From assembly GCA_033297075.1 (NCBI GenBank), contig MU858099.1, forward strand, positions 124,001-188,000: DNA of 64,000 bases, in the 5' to 3' direction. The DNA comes from Rhypophila decipiens. Taxonomy: Eukaryota; Ascomycota; Sordariomycetes; Sordariales; Naviculisporaceae. The position numbers were made by a program, and so were the translations under genes. The notes below the pieces were generated by a model. That model was not told where the DNA came from. It made no database searches and was given only the letters and a program-made list of their open reading frames with translations. Below, one piece after another: positions 24,401 to 32,842 of the stretch. Each line of letters starts with the position of its first letter. Position 1 is the stretch's first letter.

Positions 24401-25985
24401 GACAAAGGAAGAGGTGATGGCGTACTTTTTGGTACTCTACATGAAGCTGAACAACCTTCCGCTCATCGCCCATGCACACCTGGCACAAGCAGACTTTGAA
24501 GTCGAGGGAGCAAAGCACCCCAAGTGCCTGAACCTTGCCAAGTTGCACTCGACGGCTGTTGACTTTGTCAAGACAGGCATCCCGGCAAATTGGACTCGGA
24601 GCCTGGAACCGCGCAGATGGCCTCATTTCATGGAAAAGTCGCCCAAGAATTCCTACAAATCCATGAAGGCTCTCGGCAAGATTTATGACATGGTCAAGCA
24701 TGAGAAGTGTGAGCTAAAGGGTGACTACGACCATCCATTCGACCAGCGTATCCTATCCAAGTTCGACCTCGGCGAGGACTTGCTTAAGAAGGCCAGACAG
24801 CTGAAGTCGCAGTATGACATTGCCATGCGCAGAATCATGGGCCAGCTCGAGATTGGCAGTGAGTTTGAGGTCTGGACGACTTTTGTGCTGTCCCGGCCTC
24901 GGGTCGGCACTGCTTACAAGCTGCAGGAGAAGGTGGGACGCGAGTCGGCCGCGCTGAAGCAAACCTTTCGAGCGCTGTGCGTCCAGGCAGTAGGGGGTTC
25001 TCGGGACTACGACGTTCTTGCGCCCTTCGTCGCTGCCATGTATCGTGTTACCTGGGAGGAGCTTCGGATTGCTCTGCTAGAGGCGCGTCAGCCTCATATC
25101 GTCGGGCCAGACAGGATGATCAAGCCGAGGAAGATCACACCTCAGTCCATGCCTCTGATCAGTTTTCCCTGGTTGTTTGACACTGTTCTGGGAAATATCG
25201 CTGGCGGAGGGGATCCAACTCAGCGCCTTCATGTCTATCCCAACAAGATGAAGAGCGTCAAGCCGTTGCGCGGTGAAGCTGTTACTATCCTCGAGGACCA
25301 GCCGGAGGACCTGAGGATGGGCATCACGCGGACTGATGATGGCCAGGTCATTCATCGCGGTGAGATCTTGCACTTGTTTCATCATGAGAAGGATGACGAC
25401 GCTGTTGTTGGTGTTGTTGAGGGAGGTGGTGCTTCTGATGTCCCCGAGCAAACATCCCCACCAGTGTCGGAGAAGGAGGATAGCATTGGGGTATGGGAGT
25501 TGGACCCCCGCCTGACGGGTAGATCGACTTCAGGAGATGAGGACCAGAATGTGGGCGAAGCATCTGGTTCTGTTGTTCAGAACATCTCGACCCCCGAGGT
25601 GAAGGCAACGACGTTGCCTCCTCCTGATGATGTGGAGGAGCTGATCAGCTTTTACACACCGTCGCCCAAGAAGCAGGTTGTAAAGACCGAGGAGGGAGGG
25701 GCAAGTGAAGATGACGCCAATACGTTGGTGGAGGAGTATCTTGATGTAGGCCCGGGGGGTGATCAAGCCATGAGAGTGGCTGAGCTGGATGAGAAGCCGG
25801 AGATTGTGTCCCCGCTGCTGGCTGTCCCTGCTCTAGAGCCGGCTGAGGTTGAGGTTCCATTGTCTGAGGAGGGTGATGATGCTGATTTGGGCTCGGACTT
25901 TGAGCCTGAGGGCGGGTATGAGGAGGTGGTTATCGAGAAGGAAATGTCGGCTTTGGAGAGACTGGCAAAGGTTCTGGGGGAGTGA
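21459..25985 (+). CDS. RNA-dependent RNA polymerase (QDE-1/SAD-1/RRP family)
   Basis: A continuous 1508-residue frame. The first in-frame ATG (MATLPRWIGE) is chosen; the frame extends 13 codons upstream only from a TTG. The eukaryotic RdRP domain (PF05183) covers roughly residues 430-1060 and carries YCFTDGVGKISPLLAEMIA, QFRMGGCKGVLV and, near residue 940, the catalytic loop CSGGDLDGDDFFVIWD, whose three Asp residues bind metal. It copies aberrant single-stranded RNA into double-stranded RNA for Dicer in quelling, meiotic silencing or sRNA pathways. The N-terminal 400 residues have no fold I recognise except for basic, probably RNA-binding stretches. The last 200 residues are strongly acidic and low-complexity (EE/DD-rich), likely disordered. 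The DLDGD form suggests the SAD-1/RRP group rather than QDE-1, but the clade needs a tree. No intron is seen over 4.5 kb. Confidence 0.93.
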   Translation: MATLPRWIGETPPTASLASTTQNRSRPQPTARASQRPPARGQQYSIRANETVALARQRPTRPPTGNVVVPAGWASWRSILVTIRGLPRFATPLHVRNNFYRCGNIIYIDVDDDRRNSQRMARFRFEPPPKDITPFCGFCDVDIDGRTHRVRIDYTAVTDDGNFTTPLGNACPPFEVINPARVRFGVLIEPTKFLALKEVTSLAAQNPVKLVVDFRKRKFMLDFPLRLAPTSVKTYRVDIKFDAIKDVHQVRWDGGLAVVITVLDSPPVWEKRRDVHNTFLKDRMTWNENEMWQRTTHIGNYPQELRTEPLSTDGDDSQMIDLGRWTTYSIVFDCGSASTWTAIEAHLRDWNIKTQSDSSLTIEFRADRKKADVWAMLDDNISSRAGSLNEELALVGAAGIHTSLRFDVRYQLEVCISHGIINEYSIGADLIEKLIYLTDNPKWRDGKDPDRARLVLEYAADQGKRIWRPMDLFSNDAAMRYFPSTMIIPEYCALMRKVIVTPTKVYFKTPTVETTNRVIRQFKHVRDNFIRLQFTDEVLEGRINGCEGDRLNNIFHRAIRVVSEGIRMGSWHWKFLAFGNSQIRENGAFFFCEPEANEHGVVTRDEIRKWMGSFDHIESIPKYAARVGQCFSTTRLVPGILVPTIVKIPDIERHGYCFTDGVGKISPLLAEMIARDWDLEEVPPAVQFRMGGCKGVLVTWPDIKATEVHIRKSQEKFEAVFNGLEVIKCAQFSCATLNRQTITILSCLGVPDHVFEDMMAAQVSSYNEAMSNKELAVKLLEQCVDENQTTLAIAKMLSNGFMGTHDPFVQTCLQLWRSWSIKSLKEKARLTVSQGAFVLGCVDETGTLQGHSKSIEGQAEIDINKLPQIFITVPKAWEVHEPRNYRVITGLCIVGRNPSLHPGDIRVVNAVDVPALHHLKPGVVAFPKVGDRDIPSMCSGGDLDGDDFFVIWDQNLIPTEWGHPPMNYEAATPAQDRSGEKTKEEVMAYFLVLYMKLNNLPLIAHAHLAQADFEVEGAKHPKCLNLAKLHSTAVDFVKTGIPANWTRSLEPRRWPHFMEKSPKNSYKSMKALGKIYDMVKHEKCELKGDYDHPFDQRILSKFDLGEDLLKKARQLKSQYDIAMRRIMGQLEIGSEFEVWTTFVLSRPRVGTAYKLQEKVGRESAALKQTFRALCVQAVGGSRDYDVLAPFVAAMYRVTWEELRIALLEARQPHIVGPDRMIKPRKITPQSMPLISFPWLFDTVLGNIAGGGDPTQRLHVYPNKMKSVKPLRGEAVTILEDQPEDLRMGITRTDDGQVIHRGEILHLFHHEKDDDAVVGVVEGGGASDVPEQTSPPVSEKEDSIGVWELDPRLTGRSTSGDEDQNVGEASGSVVQNISTPEVKATTLPPPDDVEELISFYTPSPKKQVVKTEEGGASEDDANTLVEEYLDVGPGGDQAMRVAELDEKPEIVSPLLAVPALEPAEVEVPLSEEGDDADLGSDFEPEGGYEEVVIEKEMSALERLAKVLGE

Positions 25986-26379
25986 CGGGGTATTTATTGT
26001 GAATCGAAGGATAAAGTATTGTAACAGGTTATTTTTTCTGGGAGGCTTGAAAAAAGGGGGAAAAAAGAGAAAAAATAGGTAGTGGAGTTGGCTGTGTTGG
26101 TTTTGGCTGCGATGAGTTGAGCATTAATTAAAAGGGGTTATGAGCTTGATAGCTACTAGTTCTAGTACTAGGTAGTAGTCGGTATGGAACAATACAATTG
26201 CGTTGCATTAACCTTTTTACTTCTGACTTGTGTTTACTTTTCGTGTATATGCGTTGTGTATTAATTTATTATATGATGTGGTGAACAAACAAGTTCCTGG
26301 TGGTTGTTATGTTGACGATACCGCACTTGCTGACGTTCTGCCCACGGATTCATGCTAGTAATTAACTACTTCTATATGT
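25986..26379. other. Convergent 3' spacer
   Basis: An AT-rich spacer of 394 bases between the ends of the RdRP gene (+) and the oxygenase gene (-). It holds no gene and probably serves both 3' ends. Confidence 0.6.
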
Positions 26380-27910
26380 TTATCGTTTTATGCACAAATC
26401 GGTCCGCAGTATCCATTTCTCTCCGGCGAGGACCTCTCTTCCTTCGTGCTATAAAATTATCAAGTCAGATTTATATCACATTGTACCATACTTGGGTAGG
26501 CACCCCTGTACTCCGGGTGTGTCTTCATGTGAAAGTGAAACAAAACATACCAACATGCAATCATCCCCGTGCTTGTGCAAAAGAAGCATGCCCGTGTCAG
26601 GACTGACGGCGATTTCCTCCTTGGCGGAGCGTCTGTCGTGGGGGTAAAAGACCGTCTCTCCGCCGACGCAGCCTTCGGCTGAGGAGGTTAGGTAGAGGAG
26701 TAGCGTCCATGTGGTTTTGCCTTGTTGCTGCTGGCTTTGACCTCCTTCCTCTGGTGGAGTAGTCACTGTGACGTTGTTGGAGTCGTCATCTGTTTTGTGC
26801 AACATGTTTTTCGTCAGTTGGTTGTCAACTCCATGTCAATGTTGATGTTGCTCTTGCTTGGGAAGTTGGGAGGAGGAACCGTATTCAATCATGTCTATAA
26901 AAAGCATGTTTCTCAAAACGTCCACCGTGTGTTTAGGAAGGAATTAGAAGAAAGAAAGAGCATGGATCGTAAGCATGCTGTAACGATTTTGGCACTGGTG
27001 AATCTGCCACCGTGGATTGTTTGAACACTCGTTCAAGCTTGATATTGCGATTTGAAAGAGGTTGAGATGTTTGGTGGTCTGGTATTCGAGGCGCTGTCCC
27101 CGTCCTCGTTTTCGGAAAATACGGCCTCTGCTACGTCCTCTGGCTGGTGTGGTAGCGTCTAGACAAGGACCCAGGGAACAGGTCAATCCGGATGGCTTGC
27201 GGAAGTGAAAAGGGGGAGCACTTGCAGGGGGCTTTCCTTTTGATGAGTGACAAATGCACCTTTTGCAGATGAACTGCCCTTTTTAATACCAGCTGAGGAG
27301 AAGTGGAACAAAATGAATGAATGAGATGACGAAGGAGGCGCAAAAACCCACAGTGAGCATCGAAGAAATGGCCTTTGAGATAGCGGTAGACTCGAATATT
27401 GGGATTGAGGCCAATGAGTTCTCCACCCCTTTATGATTTCCAATATCATCCAGTCAGCTAGCTGGCTTTTGACGTTCTTGTTCTCTGAATGACTTGTGGA
27501 AACGGAGGGGAAAAGAAACGAGAAGAAACAGACCAAAGGCTTGACATGTCGGTCTGGGTCAAGGCATCTTTCAGACCTGTCTCAGTCCACAGTCGGTGGG
27601 CGAATGTAGGGTCCTCGACTTGGAAGCGGTCGTTGACCCGCAGCGCCATGCCACGCTTTGGCTTCCCCGGGGTGGTGGTGAGTGGGAGGGTCTTGAGAAA
27701 AGAAACGTAATCTCTGCACAGGGAGCGTGGGAAAAAGGACCTCAGCACCACGACCTTGTCCTTGACGACTGTCTCGAGTTCGAGGTCAGCCACTGGGAGC
27801 GGTGGCTTGAAGGGCGGCCAGGAGGGTGTAGTAGTAGTGCTGGTGCTGGCGGCAGCAGTTCGAGCAGGAGGCTGCGGTGCCGGCGTCGTCTTTGCTTTTC
27901 CCTTGGCCAT
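26380..27910 (-). CDS. 2-oxoglutarate/Fe(II) dioxygenase (prolyl 4-hydroxylase-like fold)
   Basis: Minus-strand exons 27910-27534, 27428-27352, 26789-26551 and 26448-26380 give 253 residues. The start is ATG at 27910 (MAKGKAKTTPAPQPP); an upstream TTG is not used. After a Pro/Thr-rich N-terminus comes LRSFFPRSLCRDYV, then GLNPNIRVYRYLKGHFFDAH joined across the second intron to YDDSNNVTV, which builds the HxD iron motif (His-Tyr-Asp). The second half has WTLLLYL, GGETVFYP and, joined across the last intron, HGDDCML-HEGREVLAGEKWI. The His of HEG is the distal iron ligand, and the Arg of LRTDL probably holds 2-oxoglutarate. All catalytic residues are present. The substrate is unknown; fungal relatives are uncharacterised. 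Intron 2 is 562 nt, far longer than any other in the window, and intron 1 has an atypical GTCTGT donor. The joins are set by conserved residues and phase. Confidence 0.85.
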
Positions 27911-28809
27911 TCTGTCGGGTCCTGGGCTCCGGTATTGTGTCCGAGTGGAGGAAAGATCCAGTTCCAAAAGAGCTTGATATTCTCGTTGTTGTCCTTCTCA
28001 GGCCAGGACAATTCGTCCGACTGGCTGCAGGAGCGAGTCGAGGGATCCAACTCAGAAGAATGGTCGTGATTTGTAATATTACAGCGGTGATCAGTCACTG
28101 TAGTCCACCTGCAAGAATATGACAAGTCAATAATAAGAAAATGTTTGCCCACGTTCTCTTGCAGGCGTTTGATAGAGAATCGACAATGCAGCGATGGGAG
28201 GGAATGCGTCTTTGGGATCGCAGCCAATGCAGCCAATCTCCTTTCCGGTATCCGTATGAGTGCCCCATTTTTCTCGACGACTGTGCTGATTGGTTATACT
28301 CTTTACCAGAACCTCGATGCTGTTTGTTTCTTTTTCTTCCTCATTTCTGTTCCAGAAACCCGATAATCTTGTTAACAATCAGCCAGACTATTGTCGAGAA
28401 TACAGTGTTTTGCAAACAATAGTTCTACCATTTGTTCGGTCAGAAAACGGAAGACCACCGGTGCTGGAAACGGAATTCTAGCATCGCAGTAACGTACCGG
28501 GACCCGGGCATTAGCCCCATAAATGCATCTCCCCGCAAATGGACTAAAGTTTAGCGCGCTTCCCGGACGATCGTCCCTTGTCTGACAGGGGCCAAGCTCC
28601 TATCGATAACAGACTTGTTGACGTGCATTTCGTAATTTTTGGTGTATTCATCGGTCAACACTCGGTTCTCGGAGCGGGCTTTAAACCATCATCACGTCCA
28701 ACCCAACACCCACTGTGCTGCCGCGTCTCTTGTTTTCTTCCTGGGATTCTGATCAACGGGCTTCCCTCCATTTCGACACCAAATTCCTTTCCATCCTCCG
28801 TCCCTTGCC
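27911..28809. other. Divergent promoter region (oxygenase and AIM11)
   Basis: About 900 bases between two genes transcribed away from each other. Short frames on both strands are mostly antisense continuations and lack domains. No specific operator was recognised. Confidence 0.6.
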
Positions 28810-29511
28810 ATGGGGCTCTTTTCATTATGGGGCTCCAAGGAGCCGACGACGCCAGCAGCGGCGCCAGTGCAACAAGCACAAGCACAAGCACAAGCACCAA
28901 CCTCAGCACCTGCGCAAGCAACCGGACCGAGCTACTCTAGCCCCCCTGTCGCGACGACCGTTCTGCCCACCGATCCTCAAACTCCCGTGACCGCGTGGGC
29001 ATCGAAACTCGACGGCGAATCGCCCCCATATCCCCCGATCTTCTCTGCGAGGTCGCTGAAGCAGCTCGGGTTCTTTTTTGGTGGCGCCGGGTTTTTGATA
29101 TTAACGACGGTCACCGCTCGACGTTCGGCCATCCGACACGCGAAGCTCTCCCAGCTCAAGTTCTTTCAACCCACCCACAACGGAGCCAGGCATGGACAGG
29201 CCATCAAGCCGGGTGAAAAGGATCCTATGATTGCCTTCGAGGCACTGAAACTGGCTACGCTGGGAACGATAAGTTTCGGCATCATGACTGTCGGTGGAAT
29301 CTCTTGGGCGTTTGACATCGCAAGCCTCCCAGAGCTCCAGGTCAAGGCACGACGCAGCATGTATGGAAGACAGGGCAAGGTGGACGAGGACGCTGAGAAG
29401 GAAGTCGCAGAATGGCTGGTCAAGATGCTGGGACCTCAAGCTATTCAAGCAGCTACGGAACCTGCTACGGAACCTTCTCCAGAGAACCCGGAGGAATCCA
29501 GGAAGACCTGA
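28810..29511 (+). CDS. AIM11: Altered inheritance of mitochondria protein 11
   Basis: An intronless frame of 233 residues from ATG in context GCCATGG. After a Pro/Ala/Gln-rich N-terminus (about 1-70) come two hydrophobic segments, LGFFFGGAGFLILTTVTARR (about 90-110) and LGTISFGIMTVGGISWAFDI (about 150-172). Between them is KFFQPTHN with basic residues. The second segment is followed by SLPELQVKARRSMYG and an acidic/Ala-rich tail. This order (TM-RR, KF-QP, ALKLAT, GG--WAFDIS) is what I recall for fungal AIM11 proteins, small mitochondrial membrane proteins of unknown biochemical role first scored by petite frequency in yeast. The match is from memory of the pattern; the two-TM topology is seen directly. 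Confidence 0.8.
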   Translation: MGLFSLWGSKEPTTPAAAPVQQAQAQAQAPTSAPAQATGPSYSSPPVATTVLPTDPQTPVTAWASKLDGESPPYPPIFSARSLKQLGFFFGGAGFLILTTVTARRSAIRHAKLSQLKFFQPTHNGARHGQAIKPGEKDPMIAFEALKLATLGTISFGIMTVGGISWAFDIASLPELQVKARRSMYGRQGKVDEDAEKEVAEWLVKMLGPQAIQAATEPATEPSPENPEESRKT

Positions 29512-30578
29512 TCTGAGACATGTACCGCATCGCCCTTATTTTCTCTCAACATGTGGCTGGATATCTTTGCACTCTGTGGGAGCACTTTATCCAGCTAGTG
29601 CCAGTATGGTGCATCTTGGTGCTTCCATCCTTGACTATCTCGCGCTTGAAAATTATGCTTCCTGCTCACAAGGGACTTTTTGCGCATGGCTTGCCATCAA
29701 TCAGCCTAGCTGTCTTGTACACAACTCTACTCTATTAATGAACTCGGTAACCATATACCCGCAGCTGGGAGCTGGTGGCGTTTGGCCACTGAGCCACCCA
29801 TGTACACAACCCCGTCGACTATAGTCTAGAAACACGGAACACGGGCTGGAAGACCCGACACGACTGGTGGAAAGCCGTTCCATGAACCATTGTATCAACA
29901 CCATGCAGGTGGCGCCGGCTTCCAGCCCATATACACATATACACAACCCGCATATCATATATTTTGTTCTAGCCTCCTCGAAAAATTCGTCTGAGTTTCT
30001 GCATGTGTTGGTGGCTGCTGTTCACCGTCCGCATTAGGTATGGATTCACTTGTGTTCTGCCCACCCGGACGGTCATTGGTGTTGTTGGTCCATCCCTTTC
30101 TCCTTTTGGTCCCCAACGTGCCAATCAAAGCTGCTGTGATGCCGTGCTAGCGAAACCGAAGCTGCAGGAGACATGATACGGACTCGTGTTGCTGCTCTCT
30201 TCGGTGAAAGCATGGCTTTCTGACAAGCCTCATCGGTCCTGACTGCACCGGTGTCCAAGGGTGCTGGTACTGGGTGTTATAAAGTTGCCTATATCCAGAG
30301 AGTGTCTCTTGTAGACAAGTTGTCTCCCCTTCAACCTTCTCATGACAACTCTTTCTCTGTCCTTCCGGTGCTTCTTTTCTGATAGTATCAAGTCTTCTTG
30401 GTGTCCACGCCATCCGGGCATCACACTACTGCCGTACCATCTACACAACATCTGTTCTAGACTTGCTTCCAAATAGCAACTCTAATCACATGTGAGATTT
30501 ATAGACCTCTCACAAAACTCTGATAGGACTAACAACTCGTCAAGACTCCGCGCTCGCTACCCCCACGACCATAAAACC
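29512..30578. other. Intergenic
   Basis: Contains the AIM11 3' flank and the promoter of the next gene. No conserved frame, RNA gene or repeat was recognised. Confidence 0.55.
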
Positions 30579-31626
30579 ATGGACAAATTCACCATCACCG
30601 TCTTCCGCTACCAATACCGGAACCCTCGGGGCAAAGTGCCCTGTGCCTATCTCGAGTCAACCCAGAATATGACAGAGACGGGCAGAACACCGCCGAGAAT
30701 CGTGGCGCGCGAAGTGGGCGGGTCAAACGATAACCACGTCCAATGGGTCTCGGTCGACAAGATTATTCCCATTGCAGACGACGACGACGACGACAACGGC
30801 AAAAGGGGGGCACTATCATTCCGCGGGACCTCTCTCGTCCACGGCGTGATCAGACATGCTAGCTGGCAGCACGACGTCGGTGACAAGATCTGGTTGAGAA
30901 GCGATATGCCACTGTTCAAAGGACGCAAGGCCGTTCCGATTGTGAACTTGACACAGGGGAGGAGTGCCGAGGCTTAGTAAAGCTGCCTGCCCCAAAACTG
31001 GAACATATTACAGCTAACACACTCTAATAATTAGCATCCGAGATATAGACTGGATCCCCCAGAAGCGCCAGAAAACAGGAGGCGGCTCCTTACTCTTGAC
31101 CATTGCAGGCCCCAAGTTCCCATATTACTCGCCATCATTGGGCCCTCACCGCATGGCCATCGTTGTTGATGGGGTGAAACAGGTTCACTCCCCGTTGCCC
31201 ATCTACACTCCACGACCATCACCCGTGACCACCACTGCTCAGGGGCTATCATCACAACCCACAGCAGCAGCAGCAGCAGCAGCAGCACAGAACGAAGACC
31301 TAGAAACGGAAACGGAAACAGAACTAGAGCGAATCGACCGGGAACGCGCCAGACTAGACAATAGTGAAGATCATTACGCCTTTAAGATTATCACCGTGGA
31401 GGAGTTGGAACGGGACTTTGAGACCATCGCGGGGATTGTGGAAGTAGTATCCGTACCTGCGTTTGTCACTGCTGCTAGTACTAAGACGAAGAAGGCTCGT
31501 CGACGACGTATACATGTAGTAGAACTACGAGACGACGGACATGGAGATAATTATGAAGAAGAAGAAGAAGTAAGAGAGCGAATTGTAGAGGGTCTTGTGG
31601 ATGTTTTTTCGAAAATTGGAGAATGA
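30579..31626 (+). CDS. Protein of unknown function, 329 residues
   Basis: Exons 30579-30976 and 31035-31626. The intron is 58 nt (GTAAAG donor, GCTAACAC branch, TTAG acceptor) and removes the stop that otherwise ends the first frame, joining as ...SAEAY-IRDIDW. The ATG (AAACCATGG) is the first in frame. I do not recognise the family. The N-terminal 130 residues (MDKFTITVFRYQYRN..) look like a compact beta-rich region with an Asp run (IIPIADDDDDD). Near residues 165-185 is GPKFPYYSPSLGPHRMAIVV. A poly-Ala run encoded by about nine CAG/GCA units (31262-31287) follows, then a Glu/Arg-rich helical stretch and a basic KTKKARRRR patch that could be a nuclear signal. The C-terminus is acidic. The coding call rests on frame, splice sites and codon use; function is open. 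Confidence 0.7.
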
Positions 31627-32479
31627 ATAATTCAGGTCTGGACTGGGATTACTAAATGTAGATTCAACTGCTGCCCAACAACAAGAGAGGGGGGGTTGTT
31701 AGGTTTCTGGCTGGTAGATGTGAGAAGGAATTGATAACATGGAAGCTGCCGGGTCTGGATTACGGCTGAACTCGGCTTTGTCAAACAGAATTGATTCTTC
31801 AGATTTGGTCCTTATTGAGGTTGGTCTGATGATGCTCGTCACTCAATATCCTTTGGTTTCTGGATAAGTCTCAGTGCTATTTTTAGTCTTAGGCCAAAGG
31901 AAGAGAGCATTGGCATCGAACCGACGGACTGTTTATGTGCTCTTCACTCCCATCACGCCGGTTTGCTAATTAATAATTAATAGCTGGGTTCTGCGGACTA
32001 GATGATACTTACCTTGGTTCATGTTGGAAGGAGCTTTTCGTCCGTCTAGGCCTTTGTTACCTACTATGAAGTGTCAGCAAAGTGTCAGCAAAGTGTCTCT
32101 AGTATCGGAGAGTCGGGATTTTAAAACCAGAACCGGATAATGGGATGACCAAGAGAATCGGATGAGATGTGATGGCAAGAGTAATGTCTGATTCGTCTAT
32201 ACAGTTGAGATTGAATATATAAACTGAAGATAAAAACAGTCCGAAACTCTAAAAACTAGCCGGAGGATATCTTGCACTCGACACTCTCGGAATTTGTCAC
32301 AGAGCCAGCCAGCTATGTGAATAAAAACCTAAATGTGGTGGTCAAAGAATCCAGTCCAATGTAATGAGATCCCGATCCAAGGCTTTCAAGAAGTATGCTG
32401 CTGCTTTCTTAATCCATGATTTATTTCATCCGTCCCTTCATTATCATCAAGGTGTCCCAAAAAGTGTCTTGTAATTACC
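31627..32479. other. Convergent 3' spacer
   Basis: Between two convergent genes. AT-rich, with one short tandem repeat; no gene seen. Confidence 0.55.
32070..32097. repeat. 11-nt tandem repeat, about 2.5 copies
   Basis: AGTGTCAGCAA repeated twice and followed by AGTGTC. Short and without visible function. Confidence 0.8.
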
Positions 32480-32842
32480 TCACTCCCCAATAACATAAGT
32501 ACAACCCTCCTTACCTATCCAGACCTCATGGACTCTCTCCGCATCAACGTCAATCCGCGCTCCTACGCCATATGTCGTTTTCTCTGGTGATGGGTCTTTG
32601 GGATATGTGAGCGTGAGTTTACCCTTGAGGATGAGGTGTGTGGTCAAGCCTGCGTGGGAATGAGGAGGATAATCTGCCCCCAAGAGACTGTCAACATTTG
32701 ACCATACGGAGATAGATGGGGTGTTTATCAGTTGAGTCTAGTATGTAAACGTACGTGAGTTTGGTGAATCCGTCCAGGTAAAGACATGAGAGAACCCCCA
32801 AGATTTCACTTTTGTTTCCGCCTCTGAGCGAGAGAGGGCCAT
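32480..32842 (-). CDS. Small single-domain cupin protein, 93 residues
   Basis: Minus-strand exons 32842-32755 and 32673-32480, joined over an 81-nt intron (GTACGT donor, GCAG acceptor). The join creates SPNSH-YPPHSHAG, the expected start of cupin motif 1. Motif 1 continues YPPHSHAGLTTHLILKGKL; motif 2 is YGVGARIDVDAERVHEVWIG, ending GCTYVIGE. The His residues of HSH and the His of VHEV are the usual metal ligands. The whole protein is one beta-barrel, so it is complete despite its size. Such stand-alone cupins in fungi and bacteria are of unknown substrate, with dioxygenase, isomerase or sugar-binding roles known in the superfamily. ATG at 32842 is the first in frame. Confidence 0.85.

Noticed and set aside
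26944..27186. 80-residue frame inside the long oxygenase intron as a nested gene or extra exon
   Set aside because: Splice phase and the conserved His-Tyr-Asp motif require a direct join across the interval; the frame has no domain.
32674..32754. In-frame TAG between two open parts of the cupin gene, at first suggesting stop-codon read-through
   Set aside because: An 81-nt intron with GTACGT donor and GCAG acceptor removes the stop and restores the expected cupin motif, so no read-through is needed.
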